The position numbers and the translations under genes are program-made. Below the pieces are notes generated by a model. It had not been told where the DNA came from. It saw nothing but the letters and a program-made list of their open reading frames with translations, and did not search any database. A stretch of 64,000 bases of DNA from Lysobacter alkalisoli (GTDB lineage Bacteria; Pseudomonadota; Gammaproteobacteria; Xanthomonadales; Xanthomonadaceae), in assembly GCF_006547045.1 (NCBI RefSeq), contig NZ_CP041242.1, positions 2,304,001 through 2,368,000 on the forward strand. The letters run 5' to 3'. Positions 8,482 to 17,519 of the stretch are shown in pieces. Each line of letters begins with the position of its first letter. The stretch's first letter is position 1.

Positions 8482-9255
8482 TCAAACACTGCGCACCTCG
8501 ATTCCGTCTGCACGGAGCTGCTGCTTCAATGTCGGTATCGCGATCGCACCGGAATGGAACACGCTGGCCGCCAGCGCGCCATCGACATCGGCCTGACGGA
8601 ACACCTCGCTGAAATGTTCCGGCACGCCAGCGCCGCCGGATGCGATCAGCGGCACGTTGCACAGCAGGCGTACCGCCTCGAGCTGTTCGACATCGTACCC
8701 CTGGCGTACGCCGTCGCTGCCCATGCAATTGAGCACGATCTCGCCAGCACCCAGGCCCTGTACCTCGTCCACCCAGTCCAGCGTCCGCTTCGCCAGCGCC
8801 TGCGTCCTGGAAGGATCGCCGGTGTACTGGCGCACCCGCCACTCGCCATCGGCGTCGCGCAGGCTGTCGATCCCGACCACCACGCACTGCACGCCGAAAG
8901 CTTCGGCCAGTTCGGCGATCAGCGCCGGTCGTTCCAGCGCCGGGGTGTTGACCGACACTTTGTCGGCGCCGGCATGAAGCACCGTGCGCGCGTCCTCTAC
9001 GCTGCGGATGCCACCGGCGACGCAGAACGGGATGTCGATCACCCGCGCCACGCGCTCGATCCAGTCACGATCGACGCTGCGGCCTTGCGGACTGGCGGTG
9101 ATGTCGTAGAACACCAGCTCGTCGGCGCCCTCGTCGCGATAGCGCAAGGCCAATCCGACGATGTCTCCCATGTCGACGTGATCGCGAAAGCGCACGCCCT
9201 TGACCACACGGCCGTCGCGCACGTCCAGGCAGGGAATGATGCGTCGGCTCAGCAT
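8482..9255 (-). CDS. hisF: Imidazole glycerol phosphate synthase, cyclase subunit
   Basis: (beta/alpha)8-barrel subunit (257 aa). It uses ammonia channelled from HisH to convert PRFAR to imidazole-glycerol phosphate and AICAR. Landmarks are the N-terminal [16 protein letters not shown] with the catalytic Asp, the phosphate-binding loops VAGGIRS and ASGGAG, and the Asp in [10 protein letters not shown] 9255 is the standard start; it overlaps the hisA end by 7 bp, implying translational coupling. Cytosolic heterodimer with HisH. Confidence 0.97.
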   Translation of the reverse strand: MLSRRIIPCLDVRDGRVVKGVRFRDHVDMGDIVGLALRYRDEGADELVFYDITASPQGRSVDRDWIERVARVIDIPFCVAGGIRSVEDARTVLHAGADKVSVNTPALERPALIAELAEAFGVQCVVVGIDSLRDADGEWRVRQYTGDPSRTQALAKRTLDWVDEVQGLGAGEIVLNCMGSDGVRQGYDVEQLEAVRLLCNVPLIASGGAGVPEHFSEVFRQADVDGALAASVFHSGAIAIPTLKQQLRADGIEVRSV

Positions 9256-9995
9256 GCCGCCTCCGCCAACGCGTCGGCGAGCGCGAAGCGGCCATCGAGC
9301 AGCGCCTTGCCGAGCACGGCGCCGGCGCAACCGGCTTCGTGCGCAGCGGCGATGTCGGCGATGTCGCGCATCCCGCCCGACGCCTGCACCCGCAGGCCGG
9401 ATGCAGCGGCGGCGATATGCCGGTACAGGTCGATGTTCGGCCCGCCGAGGGTGCCGTCGCGGTCGATGTCGGTGCACAGCAGGTGCTGCAACCCGGCGTT
9501 GGCGTAGTACGCGAGCATCGTTTCCAGGCCAACGCCGCTGTCTTGCGTCCAACCGGCCACCGGCAGCTGCCAGCTGCCGTCCACCCGCCGCGCATCCAGC
9601 GCAACCGTGATGCGCCGGGCACCGAACCGATCGATCCAGCCCGCGACGGTTTCCGGTTCGCGCACGGCCAGCGAACCGACCACCACGCGGGTGGCGCCGG
9701 CTTCCAGCAACGCTTCCACGTCGGCCTCGCTACGGATGCCGCCACCGGTCTGCACCTGCATGCCGGTTTCGGTGTCGATCCGCCGCAGCAATGGCGCCAG
9801 CGTGTAGCCCCCGGCCCGCGCGGCATCCAGATCGACCAGATGCAACCAGCGTGCTCCGGCGGCGGCGTACCGCTTGGCGAGAACCAGCGGCGCATCTTCG
9901 TACCGGGTTTCCCGCGCATAGTCGCCCTGGTGCAGGCGCACGGTACGGCCATCGCGCACGTCGATCGCCGGATACAGTTCGAACCCGGCACTCAT
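9249..9995 (-). CDS. hisA: Phosphoribosylformimino-5-aminoimidazole carboxamide ribotide isomerase
   Basis: ProFAR isomerase (248 aa), a barrel enzyme related to HisF, performing the Amadori rearrangement before the HisHF step. It begins [17 protein letters not shown] with the catalytic Asp and has phosphate-binding [10 protein letters not shown] and ASGGMRD loops and the second catalytic Asp in CTDIDRDGT. The frame extends upstream far beyond 9995, but ATG 9995 overlaps the hisH end by 4 bp and gives the normal length. Confidence 0.97.
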   Translation of the reverse strand: MSAGFELYPAIDVRDGRTVRLHQGDYARETRYEDAPLVLAKRYAAAGARWLHLVDLDAARAGGYTLAPLLRRIDTETGMQVQTGGGIRSEADVEALLEAGATRVVVGSLAVREPETVAGWIDRFGARRITVALDARRVDGSWQLPVAGWTQDSGVGLETMLAYYANAGLQHLLCTDIDRDGTLGGPNIDLYRHIAAAASGLRVQASGGMRDIADIAAAHEAGCAGAVLGKALLDGRFALADALAEAAC

Positions 9996-10591
9996 GCCAG
10001 CGACTCCGACAGGAAGTTCTCGAGCAGGCGCGCACCGACCGTGGCCGAGCGTTCGGGATGGAACTGCGCGCCCCAGCAACGGCCACGGCGCACGACGGCA
10101 GCGAACGGTTCGCCATGCTCGCTGGTCGCCAGAGTGTCGTCGCTGACCGGCGCGGCATAACCGTGCACGAAGTAGGCATGGCTGCCATCGCCGATGCCTG
10201 CAAGCAGCGGATCTTCGCGCTGCATCTGCAGGGTATTCCAGCCCATGTGCGGAACCCGCAGGCCGGGCCAGCCGGGCATCCGGCGCACCCGCCCCGGCAT
10301 CAGACCAAGACATTCCACGTCGCCTTCCTCCGAGGATTCGAACAGCATTTGCATGCCGAGGCATATACCCAGCAGTGGTTGCTGCAGGTCGCGCACCAGT
10401 TCGATCAGCCCAAGATCGCGCAGGCGGGTCATCCCGGCCGTTGCAGCGCCAACACCGGGCAGGATCACGCGGTCGGCGGATGCGATCGTTTCCGGGTCGG
10501 CGCTCAACCGGGCGTCCACGCCGAGCCGCTCGAAGGCGTAGCGCACCGAGCCGATGTTGGCACCGCCCGAGTCGATCAACACGACCCTCAT
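9992..10591 (-). CDS. hisH: Imidazole glycerol phosphate synthase, glutamine amidotransferase subunit
   Basis: Class I glutamine amidotransferase (199 aa) that hydrolyses glutamine and passes ammonia to HisF. The triad is visible: the nucleophilic Cys in LGICLGMQ (residue about 77) and His/Glu in QFHPERS near the C-terminus. ATG 10591 overlaps the hisB TGA by one base (TGATG); a GTG one codon upstream is the alternative. Confidence 0.96.
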   Translation of the reverse strand: MRVVLIDSGGANIGSVRYAFERLGVDARLSADPETIASADRVILPGVGAATAGMTRLRDLGLIELVRDLQQPLLGICLGMQMLFESSEEGDVECLGLMPGRVRRMPGWPGLRVPHMGWNTLQMQREDPLLAGIGDGSHAYFVHGYAAPVSDDTLATSEHGEPFAAVVRRGRCWGAQFHPERSATVGARLLENFLSESLA

Positions 10592-11673
10592 CACAGCACT
10601 CCCTTGGTGCTCGGCAACTCATTGCCCTCGCGGCGGATCGCCTGTCGCAATGCACGCGCGAACGCCTTGAAGCAGGCCTCGACCTTGTGATGGTCGTTGT
10701 CGCCCTCGACCTTGAGGTTGAGATTGAGACCGGCGGTTTCGCATAGCGAACGGAAGAAGTGCGGCACCATTTCGGTCGAAAGCCCACCGACCTTGTCGCG
10801 CCTGAAATCGCCATCGAAGACGAAATACGGCCGCCCGGAGAAGTCCAGCGCGGCGGACGCCAGGGTCTCGTCCATCGGCAGGGTGAACCCATAGCGGCCA
10901 ATACCACGCTTGTCGCCCAGGGCCTCGCGTAATGCCTGTCCCAGTGCCAGCGCGCAGTCCTCGACGGTGTGGTGCTCGTCGATGTGCAGGTCACCCTCGC
11001 ATCGCAAAGACAGCGCGAAACCACCGTGCTTGCCGACCTGCTCCAGCATGTGGTCGTAGAAACCGATTCCGGTCGACACCCGCGGCTCGGCACTGCGGTC
11101 GAGGTCGACTTCGACATCGATCTTCGTCTCACGGGTATTCCGGCCAACCCGTGCCGTGCGCGGCGCATCCGCAAGCTCGTGTGCGATTCCGGCCCAATCC
11201 CAATCGCCGCCGAACTCCTTGGTGCGCAACTGGAACGCGCGGATGCCGAGATTGCGGGCGAAGGCGTTGTCGGTCTCGCGGTCGCCGACCATCGCCGAGC
11301 GGGTCCAGTCGATACCGCGATCCCTGAGGTAGTGCAGCACCAGACCGATACCCGGCTTGCGCGTCGGCGCGTTGTCGGCCGGGAAGCTGGTATCGATCAG
11401 CACCTCGCGGAAGCGGATGCCCTGGCTCTCGAACAGCTGCATCATCAGCGCGTGCGGACCTTCGAAGCTCTCGCGTGGGTAGGCATCGGTCCCGAGCCCG
11501 TCCTGGTTGGTGACCATCACGAACTGGTAGCCGGCATCGCGCAGGCGCAACATCGCCGGCACCACGCCCTCGACAAAGCACAGCTTCTCGAAACTGTCGA
11601 TCTGGTGGTCCGGCGGCTCCGCGATCAGGGTGCCGTCACGATCGACGAACAGGATCGGCTGCAGCGTGCTCAT
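10591..11673 (-). CDS. hisB: Bifunctional histidinol-phosphatase / imidazoleglycerol-phosphate dehydratase
   Basis: Two-domain HisB (360 aa). The N-terminal HAD phosphatase has FVDRDGT as nucleophile motif, VTNQDG, and a KPG...MVGDRETD end. The C-terminal dehydratase (from about residue 165) carries [10 protein letters not shown] and [10 protein letters not shown] metal sites. In enterobacterial HisB the phosphatase holds zinc through a CxH...CxC loop; the equivalent segment here reads [15 protein letters not shown] with no Cys, as I recall for xanthomonad proteins. Stop overlaps the hisH start; 10 bp follow hisC. Confidence 0.96.
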   Translation of the reverse strand: MSTLQPILFVDRDGTLIAEPPDHQIDSFEKLCFVEGVVPAMLRLRDAGYQFVMVTNQDGLGTDAYPRESFEGPHALMMQLFESQGIRFREVLIDTSFPADNAPTRKPGIGLVLHYLRDRGIDWTRSAMVGDRETDNAFARNLGIRAFQLRTKEFGGDWDWAGIAHELADAPRTARVGRNTRETKIDVEVDLDRSAEPRVSTGIGFYDHMLEQVGKHGGFALSLRCEGDLHIDEHHTVEDCALALGQALREALGDKRGIGRYGFTLPMDETLASAALDFSGRPYFVFDGDFRRDKVGGLSTEMVPHFFRSLCETAGLNLNLKVEGDNDHHKVEACFKAFARALRQAIRREGNELPSTKGVL

Positions 11674-11683
11674 GACAGCGTGC

Positions 11684-12796
11684 TCATGCGTTCACCGCCC
11701 GGCTGCCGGCGTCAAGCCGCTGCAATACATCCAGCACCAGCGCGTTCTGCTCCGGCGTGCCGATGCTGATCCGCAGCGCGTCGTCCAACTGCGGCGCGGA
11801 ACGCTGGTCACGCACGACCACCCCGGAGGAAAGCAGCGCCTGGAACGCCGTTTCCGCATCGCGGAAACGCACCAGCAGATAGTTGCCTTGCGATGGATAG
11901 ACGCGCACGACCGACGGCAGTGCGGCGAGGTCTGTCTGCAACCGCGCGCGCGCGGCCTTGACCGTTTCGACCCGCTGCCGGGTGCGGGCCAGCGCGGCCC
12001 CGGTGAGTGCAGCCAGGGCCAGCTCCGTGCACGGCGCCGGCACCGGATACGGGGCCTGGCAGCAGCGCAGCACCGCGATCAGGCCGGCATCGGCGATCAG
12101 GGAACCGATCCGTGCGGCGGCCAGCGCATGCGCCTTCGACAGCGTGCGCAGCACGGCGATGTTGGAACACCTGTCGATCAGGCCGATCGCCGACGCGACA
12201 TCCGAAAACTCGCCATAGGCCTCATCGACCACGACCAGCGCGCGGCCTTCGAGCTTCCGGGCCAGCGCTCCGACGTCCGCAAGCGGGATCGAGCCGCCTG
12301 TCGGATTCGATGGCGAACACAGAAACACCAGCTTCGCCCGGTTCGTCAGCGCGGCATCGGCGATCGCGGCAAAGTCCGGCGCGAAGCCGGCTTCGTCGTC
12401 GACCAGGGGCACCTCGACCAGCCGCGCATTCTGCAACCGCGCGCAGACCGCATACATGCCGAACACCGGTGGCGTGACCACCACCGCGTCACGACCCGGT
12501 TCGCACAACGCGCGTACCAGCAGATCGATGGCCTCGTCGCTGCCGCGGCCGATCAACAGCCGGGTTATGTCGCAGCCGTACAACCCGGCGAGCTTCTCGC
12601 GCAGCGCCTGCGGTTGCGGATCGGGGTAGCGCCGGCTGTTGCCATCGGCGTCGGCCGGATTGGCCCAGGGCGACTCATTGGCGTTGAGCCATATCTCGCC
12701 GCACAGGGCTTCGGTCCGCGCCGACGAGTAGCCGCCGAAATCGCGCAGATCCTCGCGCACGAGGTCCAGGACACCCGGCTTCGGATCGACGCTCAT
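11684..12796 (-). CDS. hisC: Histidinol-phosphate aminotransferase
   Basis: PLP-dependent fold-type I aminotransferase (370 aa), transferring the amino group from glutamate to imidazole-acetol phosphate. Visible are LNANESPW near the N-terminus, [11 protein letters not shown] (cofactor phosphate), [16 protein letters not shown] with the PLP-contacting Asp/Tyr, and the Schiff-base Lys in [17 protein letters not shown] 12796 overlaps the hisD stop by 4 bp; the open frame further upstream is a shadow of hisD. Confidence 0.96.
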   Translation of the reverse strand: MSVDPKPGVLDLVREDLRDFGGYSSARTEALCGEIWLNANESPWANPADADGNSRRYPDPQPQALREKLAGLYGCDITRLLIGRGSDEAIDLLVRALCEPGRDAVVVTPPVFGMYAVCARLQNARLVEVPLVDDEAGFAPDFAAIADAALTNRAKLVFLCSPSNPTGGSIPLADVGALARKLEGRALVVVDEAYGEFSDVASAIGLIDRCSNIAVLRTLSKAHALAAARIGSLIADAGLIAVLRCCQAPYPVPAPCTELALAALTGAALARTRQRVETVKAARARLQTDLAALPSVVRVYPSQGNYLLVRFRDAETAFQALLSSGVVVRDQRSAPQLDDALRISIGTPEQNALVLDVLQRLDAGSRAVNA

Positions 12797-14121
12797 GCGG
12801 CCGCCTCCAGGCGCAGTGTGACCGCACGCCGGTGCGCGTCCAGTCCCTCCGCCGCGGCAAGTTCGGCCGCACAGGGACCGACCACGGCCAGTCCGGCGGC
12901 GGAAACTTCCTGCACGGTGATCGCGACCTGGAAGCTGGCCACGCTGACGCCACTGCAAAAGCGCGCTGCGCCGCCGGTCGGCAGCACGTGGTTGGTACCG
13001 CTGCAGTAGTCGCCAAGTGCTTCCGGCGCCCAGTCGCCGAGAAACACCGAGCCGGCCACGCGTACCTTCGGCAACTGGCTTCGCGCATCGCGCAGGGCCA
13101 GGATCAGGTGCTCCGGCGCATAGCGGTTGCTGATCTCGAACGCCTGATCCAGAGATTCGACCTGCACCAGCAACGACGACTGCAACGCCTTGCGGGCGAT
13201 ATCGGCCCGCGGCAGTGCTGCCAGTTGGGTTTCGATCCCGGCAGCCACCGCATCGAGAAGGGCCGCATCCTCGCTGAGCAACAGCACCTGCGAATCGGGG
13301 CCGTGCTCGGCCTGCGACAACAGGTCGGCGGCGACGAAGGCCGGATTGGCGCCGGCATCGGCGATCACCAGCACCTCCGACGGCCCGGCCGGCATGTCGA
13401 TGCCAACGCCGACGCCGCCCGCAGCCGACGACACCTGCCGCTTGGCCTCGGTGACCCAGCCGTTGCCGGGGCCGAACAGCTTGTCGCAACGCGGCACACC
13501 GCCGGCGCCGTAGGCCATCGCACCGATCGCCTGCACGCCGCCGAGCTTGAACACAGTGTCGATGCCGCAACGCGCGGCCGCGTACAGCACCGCCGGATCG
13601 GCACTGCCGTCATGACGTGGCGGCGTGCACAGCACCACCTCGCGGCAACCGGCCAGCCGCGCCGGTATGCCCAGCATCAAGGCGGTGGACGGCAACGGCG
13701 CGGAACCGGCGGGGACGTACAGCCCGACCCGCTCGATCGGACGCAGGATGCGTTCGCAGCGGACGCCATCGGCGGTATCGACTCCGTATGGCTGCGCCAT
13801 GCCTTCGCGGTGGAACAGTTCGATCCGCACCGCGGCTTCATCGATCGCGGCGCGCAATGTCGGCGACAGCGCATCGGCCGCGGCGGCGAACTCGTCGGCC
13901 CCGGCCCGGAAATCAGCCAGCACGTCCTCACCGGCGCCGTCGAAGCGCCGCGTGTATTCGCGCAACGCGGCTGCCCCACGTTCACGGATGTCGGCCAGCA
14001 TGCCGGCCACGGCCTCGCCCACTTCGGGCGCACGCGCCTCGACCGGACGCACCAGTACCGCTTCGCGCCGGGCCTCGTCCAGTCGCGACCATTCGAGCCG
14101 CTTGCAGATGGAAGCGTTCAT
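12793..14121 (-). CDS. hisD: Histidinol dehydrogenase
   Basis: Zinc-dependent NAD enzyme (442 aa) catalysing the last two oxidations, L-histidinol to histidine. Features include [19 protein letters not shown], the NAD-binding region around [13 protein letters not shown], the zinc/catalytic [11 protein letters not shown] segment (Gln/His), and RYAPEHL with the catalytic Glu-His. ATG 14121 overlaps the hisG end by 4 bp and gives the usual family length. Confidence 0.97.
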   Translation of the reverse strand: MNASICKRLEWSRLDEARREAVLVRPVEARAPEVGEAVAGMLADIRERGAAALREYTRRFDGAGEDVLADFRAGADEFAAAADALSPTLRAAIDEAAVRIELFHREGMAQPYGVDTADGVRCERILRPIERVGLYVPAGSAPLPSTALMLGIPARLAGCREVVLCTPPRHDGSADPAVLYAAARCGIDTVFKLGGVQAIGAMAYGAGGVPRCDKLFGPGNGWVTEAKRQVSSAAGGVGVGIDMPAGPSEVLVIADAGANPAFVAADLLSQAEHGPDSQVLLLSEDAALLDAVAAGIETQLAALPRADIARKALQSSLLVQVESLDQAFEISNRYAPEHLILALRDARSQLPKVRVAGSVFLGDWAPEALGDYCSGTNHVLPTGGAARFCSGVSVASFQVAITVQEVSAAGLAVVGPCAAELAAAEGLDAHRRAVTLRLEAAA

Positions 14122-15032
14122 GCCAGCATGCCCTCGACCGGCAGCACCAGCAGTCCGCTGGCACCGGCCTGCTTGAGCTCCTCCAGCCGCTGCCAGGTCA
14201 CCACGCCATGGCACAGGGCCTGCAACGCGAGGCCGTCGCTGCCCTCGACCTGCATCACCGTCGGCGCTTCCGCGTCCGGCAGCAGCGGCAGCAGCGACGG
14301 AATCGCCTCGCGCGGGGCCCGGAACATCAACAGCTTGCTGTGGCGCATCCGCAGCACGCCGTCGAGGCGGCGCAGCAGCAGCTCGGCCAACTCCCCACGC
14401 GCGTCATCGAATGCCGCTACCGGCCCGGCCAGCACCGCCTCGCTTTCGATCAGGGTCATCACCGGCTTGAGCTGGTTCGCGGCCAGGGTCGCACCACTGG
14501 ACACCAGGTCGCAGATCAGGTCGGCCTGCCCCAGCTTCGGCGCGATCTCGACCGAGCCGGACAACTCGACCACGCCCGCCTGCACGCCCTGCCCGTCCAG
14601 CCACTGCTGCAGGATCTGCGGGTAACTGGTGGCGATGCGCTTGCCGGCCAGTTGCGACGGGTCGCGCCATTCCCAGCCTTCCGGCACCGCCAGCGCCAAC
14701 CGGCAACCGCCGAAACCCAGCGCGCGCAGCTCCCTGAACACCGAAGCCTCGCGCTCGCGCCGGACCGCGATGTCCTGCTCGAGCAGCACGTTGCGGCCGA
14801 CCACGCCGAGATCGCAAACACCGTCACGGATCAGGCCCGGGATGTCGTCATCGCGCACCAGCAGCAGGTCGATCGGCAGGCTTTCGCCATAGCAGAACAG
14901 GCGGTCGCGGCTTTCGCGCCAGCTCAGCCCGCACGAGGTCAGCAGCGCACGGGCCGGCTCGGCCAGGCGCCCGGATTTCTGGATTGCGATACGCAGACGG
15001 TCGCGCGCGCCGCTGCCGATGGTCTGACTCAT
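14118..15032 (-). CDS. hisG: ATP phosphoribosyltransferase (long form)
   Basis: First committed enzyme of histidine synthesis (304 aa): ATP + PRPP to phosphoribosyl-ATP. The length matches the long form with a C-terminal histidine-binding regulatory domain, so allosteric feedback by histidine is expected. N-terminus [12 protein letters not shown], and the PRPP loop with [12 protein letters not shown] in the middle. ATG 15032 is preferred over in-frame ATGs upstream because a GAGGAAAGCAGG ribosome-binding site precedes it. It lies 19 bp after yerC. Confidence 0.97.
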   Translation of the reverse strand: MSQTIGSGARDRLRIAIQKSGRLAEPARALLTSCGLSWRESRDRLFCYGESLPIDLLLVRDDDIPGLIRDGVCDLGVVGRNVLLEQDIAVRREREASVFRELRALGFGGCRLALAVPEGWEWRDPSQLAGKRIATSYPQILQQWLDGQGVQAGVVELSGSVEIAPKLGQADLICDLVSSGATLAANQLKPVMTLIESEAVLAGPVAAFDDARGELAELLLRRLDGVLRMRHSKLLMFRAPREAIPSLLPLLPDAEAPTVMQVEGSDGLALQALCHGVVTWQRLEELKQAGASGLLVLPVEGMLA

Positions 15033-15051
15033 CCTGCTTTCCTCGACCGCC

Positions 15052-15372
15052 TCAGCGGACATTCGATTGCGAGCATTCCAGGGCCGCGGAGTAACCGCCC
15101 GCCCCGCGCTCCATGGTCCGGGCGACACGCCCGATGGTGGTGACGCTGACCCCGGTCTGGTCGTGGATCTCCCGGTACGAAATGCCCTGTGCGAGCAGCG
15201 GCACCACGCGCCAGCGGTCGGCCATGGCCTCCAGCTCGGCCGGAGTGCACAGGTCTTCGAGGAATGCCTGCATCAGCTCGGGTGCCGGCAGCGCCGCCAG
15301 AACCTCGGCCAGTTCCGCCACGCCTCCCGCCAGCGCGTCCTCCAGCACCTCTTCGCCATGTCGCCGCTTCAT
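15052..15372 (-). CDS. TrpR-like regulator (YerC/YecD family), probable his operon repressor
   Basis: Small all-helical protein (106 aa) of the Trp repressor superfamily. The N-terminal half forms the helical dimerisation region ([21 protein letters not shown]), followed by a helix-turn-helix ([21 protein letters not shown]). It is the first gene of the histidine operon, and a 28-bp perfect palindrome lies just upstream over the predicted promoter. This suggests an autoregulated repressor using histidine as co-repressor, as TrpR uses tryptophan. Comparative-genomics work has described such TrpR-family histidine regulators (HisR); the assignment here rests on family and position. Confidence 0.85.
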   Translation of the reverse strand: MKRRHGEEVLEDALAGGVAELAEVLAALPAPELMQAFLEDLCTPAELEAMADRWRVVPLLAQGISYREIHDQTGVSVTTIGRVARTMERGAGGYSAALECSQSNVR

Positions 15373-15385
15373 GAATCGTCGTCTT

Positions 15386-15413
15386 CTAATGTATTAACGC
15401 GTTAATACATTAG
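15386..15413. promoter_or_regulatory. 28-bp perfect palindromic operator of the his operon
   Basis: A perfect palindrome of 28 bp centred on CG (half-site CTAATGTATTAACG) lies 13 nt upstream of the yerC ATG in an otherwise G+C-rich region. It contains the predicted -10 box. The symmetry fits a dimeric repressor; the best candidate is the TrpR-like product of the adjacent gene. Confidence 0.8.
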
Positions 15414-15435
15414 TTTATGAGAACAGCACCGTCAA
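15407..15435 (-). promoter_or_regulatory. Predicted sigma-70 promoter of yerC-hisGDCBHAFI
   Basis: On the minus strand, -35 TTGACG (15430-15435) and -10 TAATGT (15407-15412) are separated by 17 bp. The -10 lies inside the 28-bp palindrome, so repressor binding would block RNA polymerase. The predicted leader is only about 30 nt and codes no His-rich peptide, arguing against classical his attenuation. Confidence 0.55.
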
Positions 15436-15619
15436 CGGGCCCGGAAGGTCAGGCACACGGAATGGCTGTGGCGGCAGCGGATACGATGCCGAGGGCAGTA
15501 CACTCGCCCGAGGGGTGCCGTCCGCATCCCGGCACGGTCGCCGTAATGCAATGGGGGCATCAAGGCGCCACACCGGCGCCGTCGGTAGCCACTCAACTCC
15601 GTCACAAGGGACTTGGGGG

Positions 15620-17455
15620 ATGGGAATCAGAACCCAGTGGATCGCAATGCTGGTCGTATTGCTGCTGGTGGTGTCCGCACCACTGGCAACGGCCATCTCG
15701 GCACCGGGACTGCCGCCACCGGCCGTGCTCGACGACAACACGGCCGAGTACCACCTTGGCCCCCACGTGAGCTTCCTGCACGATCGCGAAGGGCGGCATG
15801 CACTGGAAGATGTCATGACCGGCGCAGCGGCCGGCTTCGCACCGCTTCCCGGTGGCAGCGACGCGCTAGGCTTCCAGCGCGGCGCGTTCTGGTTCCATGC
15901 GCGCGTCGTCAATCGCGCCCCGGGACAGACCCGCTGGCTGCTGGTGCAGCAATACCCGCTCAGCGACGACATCCGGTTCCACGCCGTCTACCGCGACGGC
16001 CGGATCGTGCGCCACCATGGCGGCGATCACCAACCCTTCTCGGCGCGCAGCGTGCGCTACCGGCATCCGAACTTCTGGGTCGAGCTGCCTGCCGATGAGC
16101 CGGTCGACCTCTACGTCCGGGTGCAGAGCGAAAGCTCGATGCAGGTGCCACTGGTGCTGTACACGCCCACCGCGTTCGCCGAGATGACCCGCGACGTCCA
16201 GTTCGGGATCGGGCTGTACTACGGGATCCTGCTCGCGCTGTTCTTCTACAACCTGGTGTTGTGGCTGACCACGCGCGATTCGAGCTACTTCTGGTACGTG
16301 TTCCACCTGACCGCGTTCGGACTGGTGCTGTTCACCCTCAACGGCCTGGGCTTCGAGTACCTGTGGCCGGAGTCGTCGTGGCTGGCCGACAAGTCGGTGC
16401 CGCTTTCGATCTGTCTGGCCCAGGTCGGCGTGCAGCAGTTCGCACGCAAGTTCCTCGACCTGAATAACCGCTGGCGCTTCGGCGACCGGGTCGGACTGGG
16501 ATTGATCGCCTTCTTTGTCCTGCTCGGCATCGCCTCGGCATTCCTCCCTGTCCGAATCTCGACGCCGCTCGCCTCGGCATGCGTGTTCATCAGCGTCGGC
16601 TGGGTCGCGGTGGAAGCCATCGTCGCGATCCGCCTCGGCTATGCGCCGGCACGGATCTTTCTGCTGGCCTGGGCAACCTTCCTGGTCGGCACGGCGATGT
16701 TCGCCTCGGTGGCGTTCGCGCTATTGCCCAAGACCTTCGTCACCGAGTACGGCGTGCAGATTGGATCGGCACTGGAAATGCTGCTGTTGTCGGTCGCGCT
16801 GGGGTACCGCTACGCCGCGCTTCGAAACGAGAACGAGCGCATCGTCCGCGATGCGAAGCGACAGCTCGAGTACCAGGTCGCCGAGCGCACCCGCGAGCTG
16901 CGTGAGGCGCTGGCGCAACTTGGTGATGCCAACGCCCGCCTGCGCGAATCCAACCAGCGCGACGCGCTGACCGGCCTGCACAACCGCCGCCATTTCCACG
17001 AACAACTGGTTCCGATGCTGGATCAGGCACGCGCGAACCGGCAGCCGTTGTCGCTGCTGATGATCGACCTCGACCACTTCAAGGAAATCAACGACCGCTA
17101 CGGCCACCTCGCCGGCGACGCGTGTCTGCGCTGGGTCGCACATGCGATCGGCGACGAACTGCGTTCGCACCGCGCGCTGCTGGCACGGTTCGGCGGCGAG
17201 GAGTTCGTGGCCGCCCTGCCCGGCCACGATCTCGACCAGGCGCGAATCGCTGCCGAGAAAATCCGTACCCGGCTGGAGTCGAATCCCTGCGAGACGCTGG
17301 GCCGACCCACCCGGGTCACCACCAGCATCGGCGTGCACGAGATCAACCCCGCGGCATCGGGCGGTATCGACTCCGCGATCGAATACGCCGACCGGGCGCT
17401 GTACCTGGCCAAGTCGAGCGGTCGCAATCGCGTGCAGACATCGGCCGTGTCGTGA
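15620..17455 (+). CDS. Membrane diguanylate cyclase, 7TMR-DISM sensor with GGDEF domain
   Basis: 611 aa: signal peptide, periplasmic 7TMR-DISM extracellular-2-like domain (about 40-200), seven hydrophobic helices (about 200-400), a short coiled coil, then a C-terminal GGDEF domain. The active-site motif is intact as RFGGEEF, so synthesis of c-di-GMP from two GTP is expected. The RxxD inhibitory site normally five residues before the motif is absent. ATG 15620 follows a GGGGG stretch. The ligand sensed is unknown; related sensors bind carbohydrates. Convergent with the ammonia-lyase gene. Confidence 0.9.
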   Translation: MGIRTQWIAMLVVLLLVVSAPLATAISAPGLPPPAVLDDNTAEYHLGPHVSFLHDREGRHALEDVMTGAAAGFAPLPGGSDALGFQRGAFWFHARVVNRAPGQTRWLLVQQYPLSDDIRFHAVYRDGRIVRHHGGDHQPFSARSVRYRHPNFWVELPADEPVDLYVRVQSESSMQVPLVLYTPTAFAEMTRDVQFGIGLYYGILLALFFYNLVLWLTTRDSSYFWYVFHLTAFGLVLFTLNGLGFEYLWPESSWLADKSVPLSICLAQVGVQQFARKFLDLNNRWRFGDRVGLGLIAFFVLLGIASAFLPVRISTPLASACVFISVGWVAVEAIVAIRLGYAPARIFLLAWATFLVGTAMFASVAFALLPKTFVTEYGVQIGSALEMLLLSVALGYRYAALRNENERIVRDAKRQLEYQVAERTRELREALAQLGDANARLRESNQRDALTGLHNRRHFHEQLVPMLDQARANRQPLSLLMIDLDHFKEINDRYGHLAGDACLRWVAHAIGDELRSHRALLARFGGEEFVAALPGHDLDQARIAAEKIRTRLESNPCETLGRPTRVTTSIGVHEINPAASGGIDSAIEYADRALYLAKSSGRNRVQTSAVS

Positions 17456-17468
17456 TGCCCCCTGCTCA

Positions 17469-17505
17469 TTGCCGGTGGCTGGCATACGCCACCGGCCACC
17501 GGCAA
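17469..17505. terminator. Possible bidirectional terminator hairpin
   Basis: 11-nt complementary arms (17469-17479 and 17495-17505) separated by 15 nt lie between convergent genes. No U-tract follows on either side, so rho-independent termination is uncertain. Confidence 0.45.
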
Positions 17506-17519
17506 CCGAAAAGCAACAG

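Noticed and set aside
8427-8513. Longer hisIE starting at GTG 8513
   Set aside because: The extension is non-conserved, spans a small palindromic repeat and overlaps hisF; ATG 8426 gives the conserved N-terminus.
15373-15400. Histidine attenuator with leader peptide before the his operon
   Set aside because: The predicted leader is about 30 nt with no His codon run or terminator; a repressor-operator fits better.
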